Positions 27,990 through 36,222 of a stretch of 57,544 nt of DNA are shown piece after piece (position 1 is the stretch's first letter; each line of letters begins with the position of its first letter). Source of the stretch: Streptomyces sp. ADI96-02. Its GTDB lineage: Bacteria > Actinomycetota > Actinomycetes > Streptomycetales > Streptomycetaceae. Both the position numbers and the translations under genes were made by a program. The stretch spans positions 6,021,185 through 6,078,728 of the forward strand of contig NZ_ML123034.1 of the NCBI RefSeq assembly GCF_003846185.1. Direction: 5' to 3'. The notes beneath the pieces were generated by a model. It worked only from the letters and a program-made list of their open reading frames with translations, was not told the origin of the DNA and searched no databases.

Positions 27990-29477
27990 CTACGGAGCGC
28001 TCGACAGCAACGGCTCCGCGGCGCGCTCCAGCACCGAGCCGATCCGCTGCCACGTCTCCATGTCCCGTTCCACCGGGTCGAACTGACGGTACGTCGACGC
28101 GTCCGCCCAGGACGACGCCAGCGCCACGGGGTCGCCGCCGCCCGCCGCCGAGGCGGCGAGCGCCGCCGCGCCGAGGGCCACCAGCTCGACGCTGCCCGGC
28201 AGGACGAGCGGACGGCCGGAGAGCCGGCGTACCGTCTCCACCCAGAGCCGTCCCCGCGCCCCGCCGCCGATCAGGCGCAACGGGCGGGCGGCGACCTCGG
28301 GGGCGTCGGGGTCGAGTCCGCAGGCGCGCAGCAGTTCGTCCAGCGCCCGCAGGACGGTGAACACCGCGCCCTCGTAGGCGGCGCCGAGCAGTTGCTGCGG
28401 CGTGGTGTCGTGGCGCAGGCCGGTCAGCAGCCCCGCCGCGTCCGGCAGGTCGGGGGTGCGTTCGCCGTCGAGGTAGGGGAGCAGGACGGCGTCACCGCCG
28501 GCTGCCGCGTCCTCGCGGTGCAGGCCCAGCAGGGCGGCGATCCGGTCCACGGCGAGCGTGCAGTTGAGCGTGCAGGCCAGCGGGAGGTAGGTGCCGTCGG
28601 CGGCGGCGAAGCCGGAGAGCGCGGCCGAGGCGGGCCGGGCGCGGGAGGCGGCGAAGACCGTGCCGGACGTGCCGAGGCTGAGGGCGGGGTGGTCCAGCAG
28701 CCCCGCGCCGCCCAGTCCGAGGCCCACCGCGGCGCTCATGTTGTCGCCGGTGCCCGCCGCGACCGCGATGCCGGCCTCCAGCCCCAGGGCGTCGGCCGCC
28801 GCCTCGGTGAGGGAGCCGATCCTCGCCGCCCCGGTCGGCGCTACGGTGGGCAGCAGGGCGGCGTCGAGTCCGAGGAGGTCCAGCAGCGCGGGGTCGTAGG
28901 AACCGGTCGCGGTGGAGTACCAGCCGGTGCCGGAGGCGTCGCCGGGGTCGGTGGCCGCGACGCCCGAGAGGCGTTCGGTGAGGAAGTCGTGGGGAAGGCG
29001 GACGGCCGCGGCGGCGTCCGCGCTCGCCGCGTCGTGCTCCCGCAGCCACCGCCACTTGCCGGCGGTGATCGAGGCGACCGGCACGCTGCCGGTCCGCGCG
29101 GTCCAGGCCCCGGGCCCGCCGAGCGCGGCGGTGAGCCGCGCGGCCTGCGGGGCGGAGCGGGTGTCGTTCCACAGGAGCGCCGGGCGCAGCGGCCGGCCGG
29201 CCCGGTCCAGCACGACGAGCCCGTGCTGCTGCCCGGCGACCGCGATCCCGGTCACGGCGCGGCCGGGCAGGCCGGACTCCTTCAGCCCGGCGGCGACCGC
29301 GTCGCCGAGCGCCCGCCACCAGACCTCCGGATCGCTCTCCCGCGCGCCGTTCTCGCCGGTGACGACGTGCGGGGCGCGTCCGACGGCGAGTTGCTCGCCG
29401 GTGGCGGCGTCGACGACGGCGGCCTTGGTGGACTGGGTGGAACTGTCCACGCCGATGACGACGGTACGTGACGGCAT
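27990..29477 (-). CDS. xylB: xylulokinase
   Basis: The 495-residue FGGY-family kinase phosphorylates D-xylulose. It begins with the phosphate-binding strand VIGVDSSTQSTKAAVVDA, has the substrate segment VAGQQHGLVVLDRAGRPLRPALLWNDTR, and the C-terminal nucleotide block RLIGGGARGRLWVETVRRLSGRP. The ATG at 29477 is chosen because the fold starts directly (MPSRTVVIGVD); the upstream extension is not conserved-looking. It is divergent from xylA, with an operator between the two genes. Confidence 0.9.
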   Translation of the reverse strand: MPSRTVVIGVDSSTQSTKAAVVDAATGEQLAVGRAPHVVTGENGARESDPEVWWRALGDAVAAGLKESGLPGRAVTGIAVAGQQHGLVVLDRAGRPLRPALLWNDTRSAPQAARLTAALGGPGAWTARTGSVPVASITAGKWRWLREHDAASADAAAAVRLPHDFLTERLSGVAATDPGDASGTGWYSTATGSYDPALLDLLGLDAALLPTVAPTGAARIGSLTEAAADALGLEAGIAVAAGTGDNMSAAVGLGLGGAGLLDHPALSLGTSGTVFAASRARPASAALSGFAAADGTYLPLACTLNCTLAVDRIAALLGLHREDAAAGGDAVLLPYLDGERTPDLPDAAGLLTGLRHDTTPQQLLGAAYEGAVFTVLRALDELLRACGLDPDAPEVAARPLRLIGGGARGRLWVETVRRLSGRPLVLPGSVELVALGAAALAASAAGGGDPVALASSWADASTYRQFDPVERDMETWQRIGSVLERAAEPLLSSAP

Positions 29478-29622
29478 GGCGGCCTCTTTCGCTGTACGGG
29501 TGCGGGTGGGGGCATTAGGGCGTGCGGCGAACAAATTACGGGACGCGCGGCCGGGGCGACAGGCATTCGGCCACCTTCGATGCCGCCCGTGGGGTTACGC
29601 GTGAGTGAGGCCGGGTGCATCA

Positions 29623-29638
29623 TTAGTAATGACACTAA
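29623..29638. promoter_or_regulatory. palindromic operator between xylB and xylA
   Basis: TTAGT (29623-29627) and ACTAA (29634-29638) form a perfect inverted repeat around 6 bp in an AT-rich patch unlike its surroundings. It lies 61 nt before xylA and 146 nt before xylB. The ROK repressor gene just past xylA is the obvious candidate to bind it. Confidence 0.65.
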
Positions 29639-29698
29639 ACAAATAGGGGTGCCGGCTCACGGCCGGGCTCCCGTACGGCAGGCGAAGGCGGTCGGACG

Positions 29699-30865
29699 AT
29701 GACGGAACGCTTCACCCCCACCCCCGAGGACAAGTTCAGTTTCGGCCTGTGGACCGTGGGCTGGCAGGGCCGCGACCCCTTCGGCGACGCCACCCGCGCG
29801 CCCGTCGACCCCGTCGAGTCGGTCCGCCGCCTCGCGGAACTGGGCGCCTGGGGCGTGACCTTCCACGACGACGACCTGATCCCCTTCGGCTCGCCGGAAC
29901 CGGAGCGCGAGAGGATCGTCAAGCGCTTCCGGCAGGCCGTCGACGCCGGCGGGCTGGTCGTGCCCATGGTGACGACGAACCTCTTCACCCACCCGGTCTT
30001 CAAGGACGGCGCGTTCACCGCCAACGACCGGGACGTACGGCGCTTCGCGCTCCGCAAGACCCTGCGCAACATCGACCTCGCCGTCGAACTGGGCGCCACC
30101 ACCTTCGTCGCGTGGGGAGGCCGCGAGGGGTCGGAGTCCGGCGCGGCGAAGGACGTCCGCCTCGCCCTCCACCGGATGAAGGAGGCGTTCGACCTGCTGG
30201 GCGAGTACGTCACCGAGCAGGGCTACGACCTCCGCTTCGCCATCGAGCCCAAGCCGAACGAGCCGCGCGGCGACATCCTGCTGCCCACCATCGGCCACGC
30301 GCTGGCCTTCATCGAGCGCCTGGAGCGCCCCGAACTGGTCGGCGTCAACCCGGAGACGGGGCACGAGCAGATGGCCGGGCTCAACTTCCCGCACGGCATC
30401 GCCCAGGCGATGTGGGCGGACAAGCTCTTCCACATCGACCTCAACGGGCAGTCCGGCATCAAGTACGACCAGGACCTGAGGTTCGGGGCGGGCGACCTGC
30501 GCCAGGCGTTCTGGCTGGTCGACCTGTTGGAGAGCGGCTACGAGGGGCCGCGCCACTTCGACTTCAAGCCGCCGCGCACCGAGGACCACGAAGGAGTCCG
30601 GGCCTCGGCGGCGGGCTGCATGCGCAACTACCTCATCCTCAAGGAGCGCGTGGCCGCCTTCCGCTCCGACCCCGAGGTCCGGGCGGCGCTGCGCGCCTCC
30701 CGCCTGGACGAACTGGCGCGCCCCACCGCCGAGAAGGGCCTCGCGAGCCTGCTCGCCGACCGCACGGCGTACGAGGACTTCGACGTGGACGCAGCCGCCG
30801 CACGCGGCATGGCCTTCGAGGCGCTGGACCAGCTCGCCATGGACCACCTGCTCGGCGTGCGCTGA
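29699..30865 (+). CDS. xylA: xylose isomerase, class I
   Basis: The 388-residue enzyme converts D-xylose to D-xylulose (and glucose to fructose) with two divalent metals. It matches Streptomyces xylose isomerase closely in length and motifs: FHDDDLIPFG with the catalytic His, the metal site FAIEPKPNEPRGD, NPETGHEQMAGLNF, and HIDLNGQ and HFDFKPPRTED. ATG 29699 has a modest GAAGG upstream. It is divergent from xylB and convergent with the regulator, separated from the latter by a hairpin. No xylose transporter is adjacent, so uptake must be encoded elsewhere. Confidence 0.95.
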   Translation: MTERFTPTPEDKFSFGLWTVGWQGRDPFGDATRAPVDPVESVRRLAELGAWGVTFHDDDLIPFGSPEPERERIVKRFRQAVDAGGLVVPMVTTNLFTHPVFKDGAFTANDRDVRRFALRKTLRNIDLAVELGATTFVAWGGREGSESGAAKDVRLALHRMKEAFDLLGEYVTEQGYDLRFAIEPKPNEPRGDILLPTIGHALAFIERLERPELVGVNPETGHEQMAGLNFPHGIAQAMWADKLFHIDLNGQSGIKYDQDLRFGAGDLRQAFWLVDLLESGYEGPRHFDFKPPRTEDHEGVRASAAGCMRNYLILKERVAAFRSDPEVRAALRASRLDELARPTAEKGLASLLADRTAYEDFDVDAAAARGMAFEALDQLAMDHLLGVR

Positions 30866-30870
30866 CGGGG

Positions 30871-30901
30871 CGCGGCGCTCCCCCGACCCGGGGGCGCCGC
30901 G
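30871..30901. terminator. hairpin between convergent xylA and xylR
   Basis: CGCGGCG plus CCCCCG on the left (30871-30885, 2-nt bulge) pairs with CGGGGGCGCCGCG (30889-30901). It lies 6 nt after the xylA stop and can serve both strands. Confidence 0.6.
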
Positions 30902-30911
30902 ACGCACCGGT

Positions 30912-32159
30912 TCAGCTCCGGGCCGGCTCCGCGTACGCCACCGGGTCGTCCAGCACGTCCCGCACCACCAGCGCCGCCGCGCCCCGCGCCGCGTCCCCGG
31001 CCACCGACGAGGCGCGCAGCCGGCCGCTGCCCCGGGACCACAGGCCCGACACCACACGGCCGGCCAGCTCCTCGTCGGCCGGCGGCGACAGCCACGGCAT
31101 CAGGCCCCGGTAGATCCCGCCGAGCACCACCGCGTCCGGGTCGACCAGGTTCACCGCGCCCGACAGCACCCGGCCGAGCATCCGCCCGGCCTCCCCGACC
31201 GCCGCGACCGCCCGCGCGTCCCCGGCCCGCGCGCGCCGCTCCAGCTCCAGGACCCCGGCGCCCCCGCCGGCCCCGTCCACGCCGGCCGCCCGCAGCAGCG
31301 CCGCCTGCCCCGCGTACTGCTCCAGGCAGCCCCGCGAACCGCACCGGCACTCGGGGCCCGCCGGGTCCACCACCACGTGGCCGATCTCCCCGGCGAAGCC
31401 GTGCGCCCCGCGCAGCAGTTCGCCGCCCAGCACCAGCGCGCCGCCGACGCCGATCTCGCCGGTCAGGTAGAGGAAGCTGCGGATCCCTCCGAGGCCGCCG
31501 AACCACAGTTCGGCCAGGGCCGCGAGGTTGGCCTCGTTCTCCGAGGCGACCGGCAGCACGCCGTCTCCGGGACGCAGCGCCGCGAGGGCGTCGGCGAACA
31601 GCTCCTGGGCCGGGACCTGGTTCCAGCCGAGGTTCGGGGCCTGGCGCACCGAGCCGCCGGAAACCAGCCCCGGCAGGGCCAGCGCCGCGCCCACCGGCCG
31701 CAGCTCCTGCTCCCGGGCGGAGTCCAGGGTCCGCGCGGCGATCCGGGCCGCGCGGGCGAGGACGTCTTCGGCGGACGCGCCCCGGTTGTCGAGGTGTTCG
31801 GTCTGCCGGACCCGCCCGGTGCCCGCCAGATCCACCACGCAGACCGACACGTAGTCGATGTTGATCTCCACGCCGAGCCCGGCCGGCCCCGTTCGGGCCA
31901 CTTTGAGCGCGGTGCCGGGGCGTCCGGCCTGGCCGCTGAACGTCTTGCCCGACTCGGTGAGGAACCCGGTGTCCATGAGCTGTTCGACGAGCGAGGACAC
32001 CGCGGCGCGGGTCAGGCCGACGCGGGCGGCGACCCCGGCCCGGGTCGCCTCGCCGCTCTCGCCCTCGTCCCGCACGGCACGCAGGACCAGGCTCAGGTTG
32101 TGCCGTCGCACGGTGTCCTTGTCGGCCTTGGGCCCCAGCGGAGTGAGGATACTCTTCAT
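30912..32159 (-). CDS. xylR: ROK-family transcriptional repressor of xylose genes
   Basis: The 415-residue protein has an N-terminal winged helix (AARVGLTRAAVSSLVEQLMDTG, about residues 45-66) and a ROK sugar-binding domain with GEIGVGGALVLGGELLRGAHG, the GEIGHVVVDP motif and the zinc site CRCGSRGCLEQ. Such XylR proteins repress xylose genes and release DNA on xylose binding. The ATG at 32159 begins MKSILTPLGPKADKDTVRRHN, a usual start for this group. The palindrome at 29623 is its likely operator. Ligand assignment is from context. Confidence 0.85.
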   Translation of the reverse strand: MKSILTPLGPKADKDTVRRHNLSLVLRAVRDEGESGEATRAGVAARVGLTRAAVSSLVEQLMDTGFLTESGKTFSGQAGRPGTALKVARTGPAGLGVEINIDYVSVCVVDLAGTGRVRQTEHLDNRGASAEDVLARAARIAARTLDSAREQELRPVGAALALPGLVSGGSVRQAPNLGWNQVPAQELFADALAALRPGDGVLPVASENEANLAALAELWFGGLGGIRSFLYLTGEIGVGGALVLGGELLRGAHGFAGEIGHVVVDPAGPECRCGSRGCLEQYAGQAALLRAAGVDGAGGGAGVLELERRARAGDARAVAAVGEAGRMLGRVLSGAVNLVDPDAVVLGGIYRGLMPWLSPPADEELAGRVVSGLWSRGSGRLRASSVAGDAARGAAALVVRDVLDDPVAYAEPARS

Positions 32160-32204
32160 GTCGCCGCCGAGCCTATGCGATGCGACGCCGCACGGGGCAC
32201 GCGC

Positions 32205-32248
32205 AGGGCCCGGTCGCGCCGGCGCGGGGCCGGGCGCGACCGGGCCCT
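32205..32248. terminator. strong hairpin after the DUF305 gene
   Basis: AGGGCCCGGTCGCGCC (32205-32220) pairs perfectly over 16 bp with 32233-32248 around a 12-nt loop, in the gap after the minus-strand DUF305 gene and before xylR. Confidence 0.75.
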
Positions 32249-32269
32249 TTCGACGCCGCGGTCAGACCG

Positions 32270-32935
32270 TCACGGCTTCGCGCCGCGGGCCTTCAGCAGA
32301 TCCGCCATGAGCCCGATCTCGGACTGCTGGCCGCGGACCATGCCCGTCGCCAGGTTCCTGATCACGTCCGTCCGCGCCGAGTCGACCGCCGCCCGGGCCA
32401 TGTCCACGCCCGCGCGGTGGTGCACGGTCATCAGCCGCAGGAACAGCACTTCGGCCTCGCGGCCCTCGGCGGCCTCCAGCTCCGCCAGTTCCGCGTCACT
32501 GGCCATGCCCGGCATCAGCGAACCGTCGCCGCTCGGGGTGACGGCGTGCCCCATCCACTCCATGGGCGCTCCGGCCGAGCTCTTCGGCAGCCCCCACATC
32601 TCCAGCCAGCCCAGCATCATGCCGCGCTGGTTGGCCTGCGTGTTGATGATGTCGTAGGCCAGCCGGCGAACGTCCTCGTCGTCGGTGCGCTCCCGCACGA
32701 TGAACGACATCTCGACCGCCTGCTGGTGGTGGATCGCCATGTCCCGGGCGAATCCGGCGTCCGTCGAGTCGTCGGCCGGAGCGGACCGCGCCGCTCCGCC
32801 GGCCGAGGACCCGGACGGCGAGGCCGCCGAGGGACGTACCACCATCAGCACCACGAGCCCCAGCGCCAGCACCAGCACGGCGGCGCCCGCGAACACCATC
32901 CGGCGAGGGGACCCGAGGCGTGCCGCGGCGCTCAC
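32270..32935 (-). CDS. DUF305 protein, membrane-anchored and His-rich
   Basis: The 221-residue protein has an N-terminal membrane helix (MVFAGAAVLVLALGLVVLMVV) and an outside ferritin-like four-helix DUF305 domain with ARDMAIHHQQAVEMS and MTVHHRAGVDMARAA, whose paired His and Met are expected to bind metal. Some members of the family bind copper. GTG 32935 overlaps the stop of the DUF3105 gene (GTGA), so the two are co-translated. A copper-handling role is inferred from the family and the Met/His content. Confidence 0.8.
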   Translation of the reverse strand: MSAAARLGSPRRMVFAGAAVLVLALGLVVLMVVRPSAASPSGSSAGGAARSAPADDSTDAGFARDMAIHHQQAVEMSFIVRERTDDEDVRRLAYDIINTQANQRGMMLGWLEMWGLPKSSAGAPMEWMGHAVTPSGDGSLMPGMASDAELAELEAAEGREAEVLFLRLMTVHHRAGVDMARAAVDSARTDVIRNLATGMVRGQQSEIGLMADLLKARGAKP

Positions 32936-33582
32936 GCGCCGAGCCCGCCGGTGCAGGCGGCTCCCGGCTCGGGCGTCTGCGCGCCCTGCACGTACTTGGT
33001 GAAGAACTGCGCGACGCGTTCGTCCGAGGCGCTCTTCACCGTGACCTGCTTGCCCCACGCGCTCAGCATCAGCGGGTCCTTCTGGTCGGCGACCGGGCTC
33101 ATGAAGGAGTACGGGGTGGACTCCACGCGCTTGGTGAGGGCCTTCACGTCGGCGTCGGAGGCCTTGTCGTTGTAGGTGACCCAGACGGCGCCGTGCTCCA
33201 GGGAGTGGACGGCGTTCTCCTTCTGTATCTCCTTCGTGTAGACGTCCGCGTTGCAGTTCATCCAGACCTGGTTGTGGTCGCCGCCGACCGGCGGGGTCAT
33301 CGGGTAATTGACCGGCGTCGCGACGTGTTCCTGCGTGAGCTTGTCCCAGCTGCGCTCGCCGGTGACGGGGGAGGTCTTGGCCTGCTCCTCCGCCTTCTCC
33401 TGCTCGTTCGCCTGGGCCATCAGGTAGCCGCCGCCGGCCACCAGCGAGGCGACCACGGCCACGGAGGCGCTGATCGTGATGATGCGGACGCGGCGCTCGC
33501 GGGCCCGCTCCTTGCGGCGGGCCTCCTCCAGCTTGGCGCGTCGCGCGGTGGCCTGGGCGCTCTGGTTCTTGGCGGAAGCCAT
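32932..33582 (-). CDS. DUF3105 family membrane-anchored protein
   Basis: The 216-residue protein starts with a highly charged cytoplasmic segment (ARRKERARERR) and a single membrane helix (about 33-54), then an outside domain with the family motifs PPVGGDHNQVWMNC and HSLEHGAVWVTY. The ATG at 33582 is chosen because the segment MASAKNQSAQATARRAKLEE is the usual family start. The function of DUF3105 is not established; the conserved His and Cys fit a metal or redox role. It is coupled to the DUF305 gene and follows a small secreted protein gene. Confidence 0.8.
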   Translation of the reverse strand: MASAKNQSAQATARRAKLEEARRKERARERRVRIITISASVAVVASLVAGGGYLMAQANEQEKAEEQAKTSPVTGERSWDKLTQEHVATPVNYPMTPPVGGDHNQVWMNCNADVYTKEIQKENAVHSLEHGAVWVTYNDKASDADVKALTKRVESTPYSFMSPVADQKDPLMLSAWGKQVTVKSASDERVAQFFTKYVQGAQTPEPGAACTGGLGA

Positions 33583-33737
33583 GAAGGGTCCTCGTCGTTC
33601 AACGGATGCGTGCGGGAGAGGCACGCATGGGGAAGGAAGATCGGACATGCGGACACCGCTTCCGGCGCGTCCGGCGCCGGGGTGCGGGGTCGGCGGGACA
33701 CCCTCCGGGGAGTCTCCCGGGGAGTGTCGGAAAATCC

Positions 33738-34175
33738 CTAGATCCGTTGGACCTGAAGACGCAGATGATCGACGCAGCGGACGCCGTCGTGGGCGGGACC
33801 GCGGATGGCGGTCGCTCCGGTGAGCGGCGCGGCGGGCGCCAGGGCCACGGGGGAGGGGAGCGCCACGGGCGCGGTCGGCACCGGAAGCACGACGGCCGCC
33901 GCGTGGTTCGAACCGCCGTGGCACGACGTTCCCAGGCCGCGTTCGGCCGGAGCCGCCGTGGCGACGTGCTCGACCGCCGCCTGCGGCGTCGGCGTCATCG
34001 CGCGGACCTGAGCGGGGCCCTGGCCGCCCGCCGCGACCGGCACGGACGCGGCCGGGCCACCGACCGCGCAGCAGAGGAACACGGCCAGCAGGAGGAAGAC
34101 CCAGCCGAGCGGGGCGGGCACGCCGGAGCGGCACCGCTGCCGGTACGTCCGCGCACTCACGCTCACCGTGGTCAT
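33738..34175 (-). CDS. small secreted hypothetical protein upstream of DUF3105
   Basis: The 145-residue protein has a hydrophobic segment near residues 20-45 (PLGWVFLLLAVFLCCAVGG) and an Ala/Pro/Val-rich outside part with a few Cys and His (SCHGGSNH, RCVDHL). I do not recognise a family. It reads the same way as the DUF3105/DUF305 genes 155 nt downstream. The ATG at 34175 lacks a Shine-Dalgarno, and an AT-rich promoter-like patch (34188-34215) ends close by, so it may be leaderless. Being a real gene is likely but not certain. Confidence 0.55.
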   Translation of the reverse strand: MTTVSVSARTYRQRCRSGVPAPLGWVFLLLAVFLCCAVGGPAASVPVAAGGQGPAQVRAMTPTPQAAVEHVATAAPAERGLGTSCHGGSNHAAAVVLPVPTAPVALPSPVALAPAAPLTGATAIRGPAHDGVRCVDHLRLQVQRI

Positions 34176-34189
34176 CGCCCGTCATCGTA

Positions 34190-34214
34190 GTAGATATATG
34201 AAGATTCAAAGAAT
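34190..34214. promoter_or_regulatory. AT-rich divergent promoter/operator patch next to the MarR gene
   Basis: A 25-bp AT-rich stretch in very GC-rich surroundings contains TGAAGATTCA (outer TGAA/TTCA symmetrical) flanked by ATAT on both sides. It lies between the divergent MarR gene and the small secreted protein gene and is a plausible MarR-type operator. Confidence 0.4.
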
Positions 34215-34390
34215 ATGGGTCAGCAGGTCCGCGGGACAGTGTGCCCGAGCAACCCCGCGGTCGAACAGGGGCCCCGCGGCCGATTCCCCGCGCCGGAGCG
34301 TCTCGCGGCCGAACGGTCCGGACGCCGTACGCTCGCCGCGACAGCACAACGCGCGGGCCGCCGGGCCCGCGCACAGGAGAACGGAGCGGA

Positions 34391-34897
34391 GTGACCGACG
34401 ACATCGTTGCCTCGGTGGTCCGGCAGTGGCAGGCCGTCCACCCCGAGCTCGACACCGGGCCGATAGAGCTGATCGGCCGGATCAACCGCTGCGCCGCACT
34501 GCTCCAGCAGGCGGAGGACGCCCCGCTGCGCTCCGCCGGACTCACCCGCGCCGAGTTCGACCTGCTCGGCGCCGTACGCCGCACCGACCGCGAGCTGACC
34601 CCCGGAGAGCTGGCCCGCGAGACCTTCTCCTCCGGCGCCGCCGTCACCAAGCGGCTGCGCGCCCTCCAGGAGCGCGGACTGGTCGACCGCAGGGGCGACG
34701 AGCGCGACCGCAGGGTCGCCCACGTCCGCCTCACCGACGCGGGCCGCGACCTGGTCGACGGACTGCTGCCCCGCCAACTGGCGTACGAGCGTTCGGTGCT
34801 GTCCGGGCTCTCCGAGCGCACTCGGTCCCAACTGAGCGAGCTCCTGAGCGAGTTGCTGATCCAGCTGGAGGGGCGCATCGGCGGGGCCCGCCGCTGA
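34391..34897 (+). CDS. MarR-family transcriptional regulator
   Basis: The 168-residue protein has the MarR winged helix: LTRAEFDLLGAVRRT, LTPGELARETFSSGAAVTKR (recognition helix) and the wing DERDRRVAHVRLTDAGRDL, with dimerisation helices at both ends. GTG 34391 has GGAG sites upstream; the longer frame is not family-like. MarR proteins usually control a divergent gene, which here would be the secreted protein/DUF3105/DUF305 set through the AT-rich patch at about 34200. Ligand unknown. Confidence 0.82.
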   Translation: MTDDIVASVVRQWQAVHPELDTGPIELIGRINRCAALLQQAEDAPLRSAGLTRAEFDLLGAVRRTDRELTPGELARETFSSGAAVTKRLRALQERGLVDRRGDERDRRVAHVRLTDAGRDLVDGLLPRQLAYERSVLSGLSERTRSQLSELLSELLIQLEGRIGGARR

Positions 34898-34917
34898 ACG
34901 GACCGGCGTGCGCGGGC

Positions 34918-35727
34918 TCAGGCCGGACGCGCGGGCCTCAGCAGCGCTGCCGATCCGCGCAGCCGCTCCGCCCGCTCGGCCAGCGCCGCGTCGTCGGACC
35001 GGTCCGCCGGAGCCGCCGCCACCAGGGCGAGCCGGTCGCGCCAGCTCGATCCGGCCAGGGGGACGGCGACGGTGGTCATGCCGGGGACCGACTCGCCCCG
35101 GCTGACCGCGTGACCGGTGCGCCGGATCGCGGCCAGCTCCTCCAGGAGGGCGGTCCGCGAGGTCAGCGTGTGCGGGGTGAGCGGCTCCAGTTCCTCGTAC
35201 GGATAGAGCGCGCAGACCTGCTCGGCCGTCATCCGGGAGAGCAGCAGCTTGCCGTCGGAGCCCGCGTGGGCCGGGCCGGTCCGCCCCAGCTCCAGCGTCA
35301 CGCGTACCGGATGGGACGACTCGCGGCCGTCCGTGACGACGACCTGGTCGCCGATGAGCGCCGAACTGTGCACCGTCTCGCCGGTCCGCCCCGCCGCGTG
35401 CTCCAGCACCGGCCCCAGCCGGTCGCGTGCCGCCCTGCCGAACCCGGCGGGACGGCCGAGCCGCACCAACTCGGGCCCGGCCGCGTAGCCGCGCCCCGAC
35501 CCGTCCCGGATGGCGAACCCTCTGCCCTCCAGGGTGCTGAGCACCCGGTGCGCGGTGGACCGCCCCACCGACAGCAGCTCCGCCGCCTCCGTGACGGTGA
35601 GGGTGTCGTGCGTGAGGAACAGCCGCATCGCGCGCAGTCCCGTGTCCAGCGACGCGATCGTGTAATCACCTGCCGTAGCCATCCGCGCCCGCTCTCCCTC
35701 GTCTCGCGGTGTGCCTGAGGGGGCCAT
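34918..35727 (-). CDS. IclR-family transcriptional regulator
   Basis: The 269-residue protein has an N-terminal winged helix (LTVTEAAELLSVGRSTAHRVL, about residues 43-63) and an IclR effector domain (GETVHSSALIGDQVVVTDGR, GSDGKLLLSRM, SRGESVPGMTTVAVPL). The ATG at 35727 has AAGAGGGG close upstream; an internal ATG at 35682 (MATAGDYTI) is also possible. It stands alone, convergent to the MarR gene, with 495 nt of gene-free DNA before the conservon, so its targets cannot be deduced. Confidence 0.8.
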   Translation of the reverse strand: MAPSGTPRDEGERARMATAGDYTIASLDTGLRAMRLFLTHDTLTVTEAAELLSVGRSTAHRVLSTLEGRGFAIRDGSGRGYAAGPELVRLGRPAGFGRAARDRLGPVLEHAAGRTGETVHSSALIGDQVVVTDGRESSHPVRVTLELGRTGPAHAGSDGKLLLSRMTAEQVCALYPYEELEPLTPHTLTSRTALLEELAAIRRTGHAVSRGESVPGMTTVAVPLAGSSWRDRLALVAAAPADRSDDAALAERAERLRGSAALLRPARPA

Positions 35728-36222
35728 GATCCCCTCTTCCGGCCCGGCCGCGGCGGGCGGTCGTGCCCTTCGTCGCGCGTGTTCGCCCGCGCGTCAGCAC
35801 GGCGTCCGCCCGGGCCACCCGGCCGGAGGTCAGGAATCTGCTCCTTTCGATCCGGTTCGATCGTGTGTGCCTCTGTCCTGGAGAGCGGTACGAACTGCCC
35901 GCCGAATAAGGCTCTATGGGCGATTCATCCCGTTAGCGGCACGTTTTCCTGTCCCGACGGCCGGTACGCCGCCGTTGCGCGGGAGGCGATTCCCGTCCTT
36001 GGTCACTCCCCGCGTACGCTTCGGAGCGCTGAGTGCGAAAACTGGTGAGTGTATTCCTCTCCGGAGCCTCCCGCAGGGGGTTGGGTGAATATGCCGAAGC
36101 ACTGTTCTGATCTGGCTAAGCTCACGCGCAGTGAAGACGAGTTGAGATGAAATCGAGCACTTGTTCCTGAGTCTCCGCTCACGTGTGTATAGATCCCGGA
36201 ATCAACCGCCAGAGGGTTTTAG
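35728..36222. other. gene-free region between the IclR gene and the conservon
   Basis: No gene is supported. TTCGATC occurs twice (about 35847 and 35856), possibly part of an IclR-controlled site. Near the conservon start, TATAGAT (about 36189-36195) lies about 30 nt before cvnA and could be a -10; no convincing -35 was found. The last 150 nt are more AT-rich than the surroundings, as expected for a promoter. Confidence 0.4.
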
